Assembly (NCBI GenBank): GCA_965216605.1
Contig: CBDCGG010000002.1
Coordinates: forward strand, 124,001-188,000
Direction: 5' to 3'
Origin: JABAAW01 sp965216605
GTDB taxonomy: Bacteria; Pseudomonadota; Alphaproteobacteria; JABAAW01
Length of the DNA: 64,000 bases
The position numbers and the translations under genes were made by a program. Shown here one piece after another: positions 55,318 through 63,940 of the stretch; positions within the stretch are counted from its first letter, which is position 1; every line of letters begins with the position of its first letter. Under the pieces are notes generated by a model that worked only from the letters and a program-made list of their open reading frames with translations, had not been told where the DNA came from and searched no databases.

Positions 55318-55935
55318 ATGCCCTCATCTTCTTCCTCCGTTGCCTCTCCTGCTGTCGATCTCGCTATGCAAGTTCAAGGACAAGCTCAATACTTTCTACC
55401 GCGAGGCGAGGGGTCGCGCTCCAATCTCGTCAGCGTCGTGGCTAGAGAGCATCTCCAAAAAATCATCGTAAGGGCTCAAGACAAGAACGCCCTCGTAGCA
55501 CTTGCCAAATTTTTCTCCTGCAAGCTGCCGTCCAACAACAAAACCCTCGCTACAAAAGACGGAACCCTGCTATGGCTGGGACCCGACGAACTCTTGTTCC
55601 GCTCGCTTGAGAGCGCGCCGCCGCCGCTGGAGCGCGTTGCCGCGCTAGAAAAACAATTGCAGAAAACTTTCGCCGCCATCGTCGATGTCTCCGACTACTA
55701 CGTCGTCGTGCGCGTCGAAGGAGCGCGCGCGCAAAAAGTTTTGCAAAAAAATTGTCCGCTCGATTTTCACGAGAGCGTCTTCAAGCAAGGCGATTGCGCT
55801 CAAAGCCTGTACGGGAAAGCACCCGTTCTCATCAATCGCGCGACAATCGACAGCTTCGATCTGCAAGTGCGCATCAGTCTCGCGCCGTATTTATGGGATC
55901 TGCTCGCCTTATCCACGCGCAGCGAGCAGTCTTAA
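55318..55935 (+). CDS. soxG: Sarcosine oxidase gamma subunit SoxG
   Basis: This 205-aa subunit completes the heterotetramer. Diagnostic parts are LWLGPDELLFRSLE, AIVDVSDYYVVVRVEGARAQKVLQKNCPLDFHESVFKQGDCAQSLYGKAPVLINRATIDSFDLQVRISLAPYLWDLL, matching the family's folate-domain-like ending. It starts 18 bp after soxA and is followed by fhs after a 66-bp gap, so one C1 operon is likely. Confidence 0.93.
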   Translation: MPSSSSSVASPAVDLAMQVQGQAQYFLPRGEGSRSNLVSVVAREHLQKIIVRAQDKNALVALAKFFSCKLPSNNKTLATKDGTLLWLGPDELLFRSLESAPPPLERVAALEKQLQKTFAAIVDVSDYYVVVRVEGARAQKVLQKNCPLDFHESVFKQGDCAQSLYGKAPVLINRATIDSFDLQVRISLAPYLWDLLALSTRSEQS

Positions 55936-56001
55936 CAATCCTCGACAACTCCCAACAACTCCTCCCCCCCCTTACAGCCCACCCCTTCTTAGGAGAAAAC
56001 G

Positions 56002-57669
56002 ATGACCCTCACCGATATCGATATTGCGCGTCAGGCGCGTCCGCAACCCATCGCCGAGATTGCTCGTAAGCTGGAGCTGCCTGATGATTCGCTCGAACTT
56101 TTCGGGAAGACGAAAGCAAAGGTATCGAACGACTACCTCTCGTCGTTGGAGCAGCGCGGCAAGCTGATTTTGGTGACGGCGGTTTCTCCTACGCCCGCGG
56201 GCGAGGGTAAGACGACCACGAGCGTCGGCTTAGGCGACGGATTGAACGCCTTGGGAAAGCGGGTTGCGGTGTGTTTGCGCGAGCCTTCGTTAGGACCTTG
56301 TTTCGGCGTGAAGGGGGGAGCTGCGGGAGGGGGTTATGCTCAGGTTGTGCCGATGGAGGATCTCAACTTGCATTTCACAGGCGACTTCCATGCGATCGGC
56401 ACGGCGCACAATATGCTCTCTGCGTTGTTGGACAATCACATCTACTGGGGTAACGAGAAAGGTATAGATTTGCGCAGGGTTTCGTGGCGCAGGGTTATGG
56501 ATATGAACGACCGAGCGTTGCGGAAGTTAGTTTTGTCGTTGGGAGGGGTTGCGAACGGCTTCCCGCGCGAGGGAGGATTTGACATCACGGTTGCGAGCGA
56601 GGTGATGGCGATTTTTTGTCTGGCTTCAGGGCTGGAGGATTTGACGCGGCGCTTGGGTAACATTGTTGTAGGCGAAAATAGGGAGAAGCAGATGGTGACG
56701 GCGAAGGATTTGCAGGCGGAGGGATCGATGTCGGTCTTGTTGCGTCAGGCATTGCAGCCGAATTTAGTACAGACTTTGGAGGGGACTCCTGTTTTTGTGC
56801 ATGGGGGGCCATTTGCAAACATTGCGCATGGTTGTAACAGTGTTTTGGCGACGCGGGGAGCTTTGGGCTGTGCCGACTATGTTGTGACGGAGGCTGGCTT
56901 TGGCGCAGATTTGGGAGCGGAGAAATTTTTTGATATCAAGTGTCGCAAGGCAGGCTTATCGCCGAGTGCGGTTGTTGTTGTGGCGTCGGTTCGTGCGTTG
57001 AAGTATCACGGAGGCGTTGAGCGGGGAGATTTGGGTAAGGAGGATGTTGCGGCGTTGGAGCGCGGCTTGGCGAATTTGGATCGTCATTTATCGAATGTTG
57101 CGAAGTTTGGAGTTCCGTCGGTTGTAGCGTTGAATCGTTTTCCGACGGACAAGGATTCGGAGATTTCTGCGGTTGAGTCGTTTTGCTCTCGTCGCGGGGA
57201 TGAGTTTTCTTTGTGCACGCATTGGGCGGATGGTAGCAAGGGGACATTAGATTTGGCGCGGCGGGTTGTTGGTCTTGTCGATGGGGGTAGTGCTAAGTTC
57301 AAGCCATTGTATGAGGATGGCTTGGGGTTATGGGAGAAGATTCAGTGTATTGTCTCGGAAATTTATCGAGGCAGCGAGGCGATTGCAGACAAGGCTGTTC
57401 GCGACAAGTTATCGCATTGGCAGTCTGCGGGTTATGGGAAGTTTCCTGTGTGTATGGCGAAGACGCAGTATAGTTTTTCGACGGATCCTGGGTTGCGCGG
57501 CGCTCCTGAGAATCATGTTGTGCCTATCCGCGAGGTGAGGTTATGCGCGGGGGCGGAGTTTGTTGTTGCGATTTGCGGAGAGGTCATGACGATGCCCGGC
57601 TTGCCGAGCAAGCCCGCGGCGAATTCGATTCATATCGACAAGCAGGGACTCACGCAGGGATTATTTTAA
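56002..57669 (+). CDS. fhs: Formate--tetrahydrofolate ligase
   Basis: This enzyme makes 10-formyl-THF from formate, THF and ATP. It has ATP-binding PTPAGEGKTTTSVGLGDGLNALGK, EPSLGPCFGVKGGAAGGGYAQVVPMEDLNLHFTGDFHA, FVHGGPFANIAHGCNSVLATR, VVTEAGFGADLGAEKFFDIKCRK and a C-terminal MTMPGLPSKPAANSIHI. The 555-aa length is normal. AGGAG precedes the ATG. Its position after sox fits recycling of C1 units from sarcosine demethylation. Base composition changes within the gene: balanced at the 5' end, G/T-rich in the 3' half. A fragment of its 3' part is duplicated at 16394. Confidence 0.97.
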   Translation: MTLTDIDIARQARPQPIAEIARKLELPDDSLELFGKTKAKVSNDYLSSLEQRGKLILVTAVSPTPAGEGKTTTSVGLGDGLNALGKRVAVCLREPSLGPCFGVKGGAAGGGYAQVVPMEDLNLHFTGDFHAIGTAHNMLSALLDNHIYWGNEKGIDLRRVSWRRVMDMNDRALRKLVLSLGGVANGFPREGGFDITVASEVMAIFCLASGLEDLTRRLGNIVVGENREKQMVTAKDLQAEGSMSVLLRQALQPNLVQTLEGTPVFVHGGPFANIAHGCNSVLATRGALGCADYVVTEAGFGADLGAEKFFDIKCRKAGLSPSAVVVVASVRALKYHGGVERGDLGKEDVAALERGLANLDRHLSNVAKFGVPSVVALNRFPTDKDSEISAVESFCSRRGDEFSLCTHWADGSKGTLDLARRVVGLVDGGSAKFKPLYEDGLGLWEKIQCIVSEIYRGSEAIADKAVRDKLSHWQSAGYGKFPVCMAKTQYSFSTDPGLRGAPENHVVPIREVRLCAGAEFVVAICGEVMTMPGLPSKPAANSIHIDKQGLTQGLF

Positions 57670-57821
57670 GATAGCTTTTTTGCCGCCGAAGAGGCGGGGG
57701 GAAGAGGGTTGAAACCCTGCCAAATTTTTTATCGAGTATCGCCTTGACTTTGTTCTCAAAATTGGCGACAAGTGGTTTATGGAGGTTTGCTCTATAAACT
57801 ATAAACAAACATGGAGAGATC

Positions 57822-59441
57822 ATGTCCGCAACTTTGCGTCCCACGACAAATGAAATTGTTGCCTTGCCGCGGGGTTTCTCCCTCGCGCAGCTTGCCTTCA
57901 CACGCGACGGAGATGATCTAGTTGTTGCGACGGCGGAGGGAAAATTTATCGTAGAAGGTTACTTCTCCTCTGCTTCACCCATTCTTGCGACGGCATCGGG
58001 AGGCTTTCTTTCGCCCGACTTCGTTGCTGCATTCATGCAAACAGGAGATTCTTTTTCTCCCCGCTACGCGCTCGGCTTTCTAGGCGATCTTTTTTCGGGT
58101 GGGGATGAGGACGCGCCGATCGGGTATGTGCGCGCGCTCAAAGGGGAGGCTACAGCCATGCGCGACGGTGAGGTTGTGTTGCTCACAGACGAGGCTCCGA
58201 TTTTTCTCGACGATATCGTTAGTACAAGCAAGGACTCGAAGGTTTTCATAGAGTTCACCGACAAGATGGAGTTCCGCCTCGGCGCAGACGCTAGCTTCAC
58301 CATCAGCGAGTACGCCTACGACGAAGTTTCGTCGCAAGGTCTTCAGATTCTCTCTGTGATCGCCGGCGCCTTCTCGTATGTGAGCGGTTTCGTGGCAGCG
58401 GAGAATCCCTCCTCGGTGCGCTTGAATACGCCCTACGGCACGATCGGCATTCGCGGCACGAAGATTCTCGGCAAAATCGACGAGGAAAAAGGACAGCTCG
58501 CTGTCACCGTCCTCGAAGGGAAGGTCAAGGTGGAAGACAAGGCGGGCGAGAGCGCAGAAATCGCTGCTCCCGTCAAGGAGGGCGATGCCTTCGAGACGCT
58601 CGTTCTCTCTCAAGACGAGCAAGGACAACAGGAGTTCGAGATCGAAATGGATTCTGTTGTAGAAGTGTTGCAAACCTACGACCTGCTCGACGACAGCGTA
58701 GAACAGCTCAAAGAGCTGCAAGAAAGCGGCATCATCAACGAAGAAATATCAGGCGAAGAACCCGCTCCTGAACCCGTGAAGCAAGCGAAGGTCGAAAAGC
58801 TGCCGCCTGCCAGCGTAGAGATAGACATTGCGACAACGGTAAAGGAGACGGAGCTCAAAGAGATTCCGTTGAAAAACGATGCAGATCGTATGCTGAGCGC
58901 GCTTGGCGAGGGCACCTCTGGTAGCGACATCCTTCAGGGTGACGACAAGGGAGACACCTTCTTCGGCAACGCGGGCAACGATCGCCTGATCGGGTCAGGC
59001 GGCAACGACAAGCTGTACGGAGAGGCGGGTAGCGACCGCTTGGAGGGCGACGAAGGGAACGATCGGCTCGACGGCGGCGGCGGCATCGATGGACTTTACG
59101 GCGGTACAGGCAACGATGTGCTACGCGGCAACAAGGGCAACGACGGGTTGTTTGGCGGCGAGGGCAACGACCGATACCTCTTCTACGCAGGCGACGGCAG
59201 AGACACCATCATCGACACCGACGGTCAGAACAGCATCGCCTTCTTTGATGTCGAAAATCTGACGCTCGCCAAAAGCAGCGACGGCGAAGACCTCGTGCTG
59301 ACGGCGATCTCGACGGGAGGCGACAGCCAGCGCGTCGTTGTGCAAGGTTACTACCAACTGCCTGGCGGGGTGGGTTACTCCATCACCTACGAAGGTGGCG
59401 ACGGAACGGCTGTCTCCGTTCCTAGCAGCGACATTCCGTAA
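57822..59441 (+). CDS. FecR-domain protein with C-terminal RTX (hemolysin-type Ca-binding) repeats
   Basis: This 539-aa protein has no N-terminal signal peptide. About residues 90-260 form a FecR-like domain (IGYVRALKGEATAMRDGEVVLL, DDIVSTSKDSKVFIEF, PYGTIGIRGTKILGKID, VLEGKVKVED). A Glu-rich linker follows, and about residues 365-450 hold RTX nonapeptides (GNAGNDRLIGSGGNDKLYGE, GGTGNDVLRGNKGNDGLFGG). The C-terminus (VVQGYYQL) resembles type I secretion substrates. Similar proteins are exported, calcium-stabilised surface or matrix proteins in marine alphaproteobacteria. The specific function is unknown. A good Shine-Dalgarno (GGAGAG) precedes the ATG. Confidence 0.8.
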   Translation: MSATLRPTTNEIVALPRGFSLAQLAFTRDGDDLVVATAEGKFIVEGYFSSASPILATASGGFLSPDFVAAFMQTGDSFSPRYALGFLGDLFSGGDEDAPIGYVRALKGEATAMRDGEVVLLTDEAPIFLDDIVSTSKDSKVFIEFTDKMEFRLGADASFTISEYAYDEVSSQGLQILSVIAGAFSYVSGFVAAENPSSVRLNTPYGTIGIRGTKILGKIDEEKGQLAVTVLEGKVKVEDKAGESAEIAAPVKEGDAFETLVLSQDEQGQQEFEIEMDSVVEVLQTYDLLDDSVEQLKELQESGIINEEISGEEPAPEPVKQAKVEKLPPASVEIDIATTVKETELKEIPLKNDADRMLSALGEGTSGSDILQGDDKGDTFFGNAGNDRLIGSGGNDKLYGEAGSDRLEGDEGNDRLDGGGGIDGLYGGTGNDVLRGNKGNDGLFGGEGNDRYLFYAGDGRDTIIDTDGQNSIAFFDVENLTLAKSSDGEDLVLTAISTGGDSQRVVVQGYYQLPGGVGYSITYEGGDGTAVSVPSSDIP

Positions 59442-59451
59442 AAATTCATTC

Positions 59452-59985
59452 TTACGGGTTGCATTTTTTTACGAAGCTCTCGGAAAGCACCACTTTCCCT
59501 CCCCTTTTGTAGGTGTATTGGTCATGCAAAACGTCCTTGTAGACGGGTTGCTGATCGGCGGAAAAACCAACCCACACACGACTGGGTCTTAGCACAGCGA
59601 AGATCCTTCGAAGATCCGTAGAATGGATAGCTCCCGATTCGGGGTGAGTCACCTCTACAACATACTTGCCCGGCACCAGCGAAACCGTGTCCGGTGTCAG
59701 ACCCCGAGCAATCACGCCACCCTGCTTCCCTTTCTTCAAAACACGATACTTCGCCCTGATCGTTTCTTCACCATCTGTAACCATCACCCAAAACAATTGT
59801 TCCTTTATATCCTGAATTTCAGGATTTTTGCTATTGTTGCATTGTAAATTGACCTGATCAACCTCACCCGCTTTGATCGAGATCAGCTGGGGCAACGCGC
59901 ATCCCACCAATAGTATGGGCGCAACAAGCAAGGTAATAAGTTGTGGGAAACGCTTAAGGTGTCTCACGGCTGATGAAAGAGGCAT
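59452..59985 (-). CDS. Hypothetical lipoprotein
   Basis: This 177-aa protein carries a lipoprotein signal (LITLLVAPILLVGC; lipobox LVGC at about residues 26-29). The mature part has QLFWVMVTDGEETIRAKYRV, TPDTVSLVPGKYVVEVTHPESG, IFAVLRPSRVWVGFSADQQPVYKD and a Cys at the C-terminal end (KKCNP) that may pair with another Cys (LQCNN). I do not recognise a family. It ends 10 bp from the convergent FecR-RTX gene, so the two may be functionally unrelated. AGGA precedes its ATG. Confidence 0.7.
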   Translation of the reverse strand: MPLSSAVRHLKRFPQLITLLVAPILLVGCALPQLISIKAGEVDQVNLQCNNSKNPEIQDIKEQLFWVMVTDGEETIRAKYRVLKKGKQGGVIARGLTPDTVSLVPGKYVVEVTHPESGAIHSTDLRRIFAVLRPSRVWVGFSADQQPVYKDVLHDQYTYKRGGKVVLSESFVKKCNP

Positions 59986-60072
59986 GTTTTTTTTCCTGAT
60001 TGGTGGTTGAATGGCGTATGCACTACTTGTGCTGAAGTAGAATACAGAAATTACAAAAATTTTACAGCCTTT

Positions 60073-61449
60073 TTAATAACGATAGCGCTCGGTTTTGTAG
60101 GGGCCGTCTACGCTGACGCCGATATAGCGCGCCTGCTCTTCGCGCAAGGGAGTTAGTTCTACGCCGAGTTTGTCCAAATGCAAGCGTGCGACCTTTTCGT
60201 CCAGTATTTTAGGCAAGACGTACACCCTTTTTTCGTAATTAGCATGATTGCGCCACAGCTCTATCTGCGCCAACACCTGATTTGTGAAGGATGCGCTCAT
60301 GACGAAGCTGGGATGTCCCATACCGCAGCCCAAGTTGACCAGCCTTCCCTCTGCGAGCAAGATGATCTTCTTTCCGTCGGGAAAGATGACTTGGTCTACT
60401 TGGGGTTTGATGTTCTGCCAGCGATGATTTTTCAGTGCTTCGACTTGGATCTCGTTATCGAAGTGTCCGATGTTGCAAAACACTGCTCCGTCGCGCGCTT
60501 TTCGCATGTCTTCGAGTTTCAAGACATCGCAATTTCCTGTTGCCGTGACGACGATATCCATGTGTTGTATCGCCTTGCTGAGATTGACGACGGGAAATCC
60601 CTCCATGGCGGCTTGCAAGGCGCAGATGGGATCGATCTCGGCGATGGAGACTTGACAGCCTGCGTGTCGCAACCCTGCTGCCGATCCTTTTCCTACATCG
60701 CCGTATCCGCACACGAGCGCTTTTTTTCCTGCCATCATGAGATCGGTAGCGCGTCGTATGCCGTCGACGAGGCTTTCTCGGCATCCGTAGATGTTGTCGA
60801 ACTTAGACTTTGTCACCGAATCGTTGACATTGAAGCAGGGCGCGCCGAGCGTGCCATTTTTCTCGCGTTCGTAGAGCCTCAGCACGCCTGTGGTTGTTTC
60901 TTCGGAGATACCACGCACCTCTGGCAAGTGCGCCTTGTGCTTTTCGTGCAAGACTTCGGTGAGGTCTCCGCCGTCGTCGAGCAGCATATTAGCGCGCCAT
61001 GCTGCGTCGGGCGAGGCGGTCGTGCGATCGACGCATTCCCAATACTCCTGCTCGCTCTCGCCCTTCCATGCGAAGACGGGAACGCCTGTTGCAGCGATCG
61101 CGGCGGCGGCGTGGTCTTGCGTCGAGAAGATGTTGCACGAAGACCAACGCACGCTCGCTCCCAAGGCGGTGAGCGTTTCGATCAGGACGGCGGTTTGCAC
61201 GGTCATATGCAGGCAGCCTGCGATGCGTGCGCCTTCCAGCGGACGCTCGGCGGCGTATTCTTCGCGCAGAGCCATGAGCCCGGGCATTTCGCTTTCGGCG
61301 AGGGTGATCTCGCGCCGTCCCCATTCGGCAAGCGAGAGGTCGCGGACTTTAAAATCTTCGCCTTTTAAATCTTTGCCTTTTAAATCTTGGTTTGCCGAGC
61401 CATTTCGATCTTGGGATTTGGTATCGGATTGTATCTCAGATTGGGTCAT
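60073..61449 (-). CDS. ahcY: Adenosylhomocysteinase (SAH hydrolase) AhcY
   Basis: It splits S-adenosylhomocysteine into adenosine and homocysteine, removing the inhibitor of methyltransferases. Motifs are ARIAGCLHMTVQTAVLIETL, SSCNIFSTQDHAAAAIA, CFNVNDSVTKSKFDNIYGCRESL (catalytic Lys/Asp), the NAD-binding VCGYGDVGKGSAAGLR and the C-terminal GPYKTERYRY. The 458-aa length from the ATG at 61449 is normal; AAGGA lies 7 bases before it. A DLKGKDLKGEDFK repeat precedes the conserved region. It feeds homocysteine to the methyltransferase at 30.4 kb. Confidence 0.97.
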   Translation of the reverse strand: MTQSEIQSDTKSQDRNGSANQDLKGKDLKGEDFKVRDLSLAEWGRREITLAESEMPGLMALREEYAAERPLEGARIAGCLHMTVQTAVLIETLTALGASVRWSSCNIFSTQDHAAAAIAATGVPVFAWKGESEQEYWECVDRTTASPDAAWRANMLLDDGGDLTEVLHEKHKAHLPEVRGISEETTTGVLRLYEREKNGTLGAPCFNVNDSVTKSKFDNIYGCRESLVDGIRRATDLMMAGKKALVCGYGDVGKGSAAGLRHAGCQVSIAEIDPICALQAAMEGFPVVNLSKAIQHMDIVVTATGNCDVLKLEDMRKARDGAVFCNIGHFDNEIQVEALKNHRWQNIKPQVDQVIFPDGKKIILLAEGRLVNLGCGMGHPSFVMSASFTNQVLAQIELWRNHANYEKRVYVLPKILDEKVARLHLDKLGVELTPLREEQARYIGVSVDGPYKTERYRY

Positions 61450-61521
61450 TGTGTTCCTTCGATGTGCTATGCTGTCTCTCTCGTGTGCGACGGCTTTGTC
61501 GAAGCGAGCGATGTTTGACAC

Positions 61522-61550
61522 ACTATAGGGCTTGCGGGATGAGCAGGCAA
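61522..61550 (-). promoter_or_regulatory. Sigma-70-type promoter for ahcY
   Basis: On the minus strand TTGCCT (61550-61545), a 17-bp spacer and TATAGT (61527-61522) lie about 75 bp before the ahcY ATG. No SAH or SAM riboswitch could be recognised in the leader. Confidence 0.5.
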
Positions 61551-61620
61551 GAAACACGATGAGCTTTTTGGGCTATAAGGGGGTATCTTTAAAAAAGATA
61601 ACTTCGGGGGAGGCATCTTT

Positions 61621-62367
61621 TTGACGAGGCTTCGTTCGCATCCTTTTCCTGTGTGTGCTGTTCGCGGACGACTGGGGGAGGCGCGTCGTTTGGGTCGCGG
61701 TGTTTTGTTCCGCGCGTCGTTGCGGCTGGGCATTTTCGGCGGAGCGTTCGACCCCGCGCATCGCGGGCATGCGAGCTTGGCTATGGCGGCGCAACGGAGG
61801 CTTATGTTAGGGAGAGTATTGTGGCTAGTGTCGCGCTGTCCTCCTTTGAAGGACAGGGGGGCTGTGTCGCCTTTTCGGCAGCGATGGGCTTCGGCGCGGA
61901 GGATTGCCGACATAAGCCATGGCAAAGTGGGGAGGGGGAGCGGGGGATTACGCGGGGGAAATGTTATCTCTGATCTGGAGGAGGAATTTGGCATGGCTTA
62001 TTCAGACGAGGTGTTGTGGTCGGTGCGGCGATCCTTGCGCGAGTATGACCTTGTGTTTCTTTTAGGCTCGGATGGGTTTAAGCGATTGGCTCGTTGGCGA
62101 TCGTGGCGTGTGGTGGCGCGGATGGTATCGCTAGCGATATTTTCGCGGCGCGGCACAGATGTGACGGCGAGGTTGGGGTTGGCGGCGCGGACTTTGCCTT
62201 GCGCGAGGCGGGGGTTTTCTTTGTTGCGCTTGGCGAGCGGGGGAAGGCGCGGAAGATTACGAGGGAGCAGATATGTTCAAAGGGGGAGGGGTGTTCGATG
62301 GGGTTTTGTTTCCATGCCTTTTGTGGATACCTCGTCGAGCGCGCTGCGCGGGGGGAGGGAAATATGA
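61621..62367 (+). CDS. nadD: Nicotinate-nucleotide adenylyltransferase NadD
   Basis: It makes deamido-NAD from nicotinate mononucleotide and ATP. It has the nucleotidyltransferase motif GIFGGAFDPAHRGHASLA (HxGH), WLVSRCPPLKD, FLLGSDGFKRLARWRSW and the ISSTxIR-type end DTSSSALRGGRE. The TTG start at 61621 follows GGGGGAGG with 7-nt spacing. About 30 residues precede the conserved strand. The stop overlaps the rsfS ATG (ATGA). The gene is very G-rich on the coding strand, giving many Arg/Gly residues. Confidence 0.88.
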   Translation: MTRLRSHPFPVCAVRGRLGEARRLGRGVLFRASLRLGIFGGAFDPAHRGHASLAMAAQRRLMLGRVLWLVSRCPPLKDRGAVSPFRQRWASARRIADISHGKVGRGSGGLRGGNVISDLEEEFGMAYSDEVLWSVRRSLREYDLVFLLGSDGFKRLARWRSWRVVARMVSLAIFSRRGTDVTARLGLAARTLPCARRGFSLLRLASGGRRGRLRGSRYVQRGRGVRWGFVSMPFVDTSSSALRGGREI

Positions 62368-62753
62368 TGGAGGAGATTGTGACGGAGGGGGATTCTCAAG
62401 GGGACTTGGATGCGGGGGATATTGCGGGGGATGTTGTTGGAGATGGGGGTATTTTATTGAAGTTAGTTGTGGGTGCTTTAGAGGATCGGAAGGGTGAGGA
62501 TATTGTTATTTTACCTTTGGCGGGGAAGGCGGATTTTGCGGAGTGCATGGTGATTGTGACGGGGGGGTCGAGGCGTCATTTGGGAGCTTTGAGCGAGGGG
62601 GTTATGCGGAGTGTTAGGGGTGGGGGGTGGTCGTTTCTTGTTGAGGGGGAGGAGAGTGATGATTGGGTTGTTGTGGATGTTTTGCGTGTTGTGGTGCATG
62701 TTTTTTCGCGGGAGGCGAGGGCGCGGTATGACTTGGAGAGCTTGTGGGGGTAG
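62364..62753 (+). CDS. rsfS: Ribosomal silencing factor RsfS
   Basis: This 129-aa protein binds L14 and blocks subunit joining when nutrients are low. The recognisable core is ALEDRKGEDIVILPLAGKADFAECMVIVTGGSRRHLGALSEGV and DDWVVVDVLRVVVHVFSREARARYDLESLW, matching the family ending. The N-terminus has a repetitive Gly/Asp stretch (GDLDAGDIAGDVVGDG). The start overlaps the nadD stop. The usual third gene, rlmH, does not follow; a repeat block does. Confidence 0.9.
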   Translation: MMEEIVTEGDSQGDLDAGDIAGDVVGDGGILLKLVVGALEDRKGEDIVILPLAGKADFAECMVIVTGGSRRHLGALSEGVMRSVRGGGWSFLVEGEESDDWVVVDVLRVVVHVFSREARARYDLESLWG

Positions 62754-62814
62754 ATTGCTTGCGCTTACTTGCTTGCTTGTGAGCGCACTACACAAAAACA
62801 GACGGGCTTTGTAT

Positions 62815-63050
62815 GATGACGGGCGCAAAACATGCGCACGCGAAGCGTGCGCGGGAGCGCGAGGGAGTAATCCCTCGCAAAAGACCCCGCGTCAGCGAGC
62901 GCGTAAGCGCTTTCTACGCATTTCGCGCGTAGCGCGAGATGCGTAGCCTCTTATTCAAAAGCGCGTGCGCGGGAGCGCGAGGGAGTAATCCCTCGCAAAA
63001 GACCCCGCGTCAGCGAGCGCGTAAGCGATGTTTTGCATCCGTCAATATAA
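62815..63050. repeat. Modular palindromic repeat block D
   Basis: It fills most of the gene-free stretch 62754-63091. The order is GCAAAACAT, hairpin GCGCACGCGAAGCGTGCGC, hairpin GAGGGAGTAATCCCTC, AGACCCCGCGTCAGCG (62882), GCGCGTAAGCGC, TTTCTACGC...GCGTAGCC, CCTCTTATTCAAAAGCGC, a second GAGGGAGTAATCCCTC hairpin with AGACCCCGCGTCAGCG (63000), and GATGTTTTGCATCCGTCAA (63027). An 11-bp CATAGCGCACG remnant follows near 63072. The internal direct repeat is about 50 bp long. Confidence 0.9.
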
Positions 63051-63091
63051 AAAGCCCGTGTCTGCCTTCGCCATAGCGCACGGCAATGATA

Positions 63092-63937
63092 TTACCTCCC
63101 GCGCTCCGCCATCGCATAACTACCCAACAATCTCACCCGCTCCGAAAACATCTGCAACTCCTCCAAAGCACGCCGTACCGAAGAATCATGCTTAGATCCC
63201 TCTACCTCTACATAAAACTCCGCAACCGCAGAATCATAACTCACATAACTCTCTAACCGAATAAGATTAACCCCATTAGTAGCAAATCCCCCCAATGCCT
63301 TATACAACGCCGCCGGCACACTCCGCGTGCGAAATAATAAACTCGTCAAGCAAGCAACATCCCCATCTCTCCCAACAGCAGCCTCCTCGCGCGACATCGT
63401 GATAAACCGCGTCGTGTTACCAATCTTGTCCTCAACACGCTCCCGTAAAATACGCAACCCATAAATCTCCGCCGCTAACCGAGACGCTAACGCCGCAACT
63501 CCCCCCTCCCCCCTCCGTTCCGCAACCTCTCGCGCCGAGCCCGCCGTATCTAACCTCGCCTCCGTCTCAACCCCCAAACTCCCCAACAACCGACGACACT
63601 GCAACAAAGCCTGCGGATGACTCAAAATACAACGCACCTCCTCCAACTTAACTCCCTCGACACCCAATAAATGATGCTCGATCGGCATAAATCCCTCGCC
63701 CGTAATGAACAAAGCCGTCTCCGATAACAACTGATGAATCTCGGCAACTCGACCGCCCAAAGTGTTCTCAATAGGAATCAACGCAACATCCGCACCCCCC
63801 TCCTCAACCGCGCGCAACGCCTCGTCAAAAGTGCGACACGCCAAAGGCGCATGCCCAGCGCAAAATAATCCACAAGCCATATGCGAAAACGCACCCTCAA
63901 CACCCTGATAAGCAACTCTGAGTGTATCCTTCGCCAT
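63092..63937 (-). CDS. pheA: Prephenate dehydratase PheA (with ACT regulatory domain)
   Basis: It converts prephenate to phenylpyruvate in phenylalanine synthesis. The N-terminal domain has RVAYQGVEGAFSHMA, ALIPIENTLGGRVAEIHQLL and GNTTRFITMSREE (catalytic TRF). The C-terminal ACT domain has SLLFRTRSVPAALYKALGGFATNGVNLIRLESYV, the ESYV being the phenylalanine-binding motif. The 281-aa length is normal for the monofunctional alphaproteobacterial type. Codon use is strongly G/T-rich. The end of another gene lies just upstream on the same strand. Confidence 0.95.
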   Translation of the reverse strand: MAKDTLRVAYQGVEGAFSHMACGLFCAGHAPLACRTFDEALRAVEEGGADVALIPIENTLGGRVAEIHQLLSETALFITGEGFMPIEHHLLGVEGVKLEEVRCILSHPQALLQCRRLLGSLGVETEARLDTAGSAREVAERRGEGGVAALASRLAAEIYGLRILRERVEDKIGNTTRFITMSREEAAVGRDGDVACLTSLLFRTRSVPAALYKALGGFATNGVNLIRLESYVSYDSAVAEFYVEVEGSKHDSSVRRALEELQMFSERVRLLGSYAMAERGR

Positions 63938-63940
63938 GAC

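Noticed and set aside
57670..57821. CCGCC-GAAGA-GGCGG hairpin after fhs as its intrinsic terminator
   Set aside because: The T-run precedes the stem on the plus strand, so it would suit minus-strand transcription, where no gene reads into it.
60023..60040. The small dyad CTACTT...AAGTAG before the lipoprotein gene as an operator
   Set aside because: Six-base arms are too short to distinguish from chance, and there are no further copies nearby.
61450..61560. SAH or SAM riboswitch in the ahcY leader
   Set aside because: The leader is only about 75 nt after the predicted start and I could not find the conserved core of either class.
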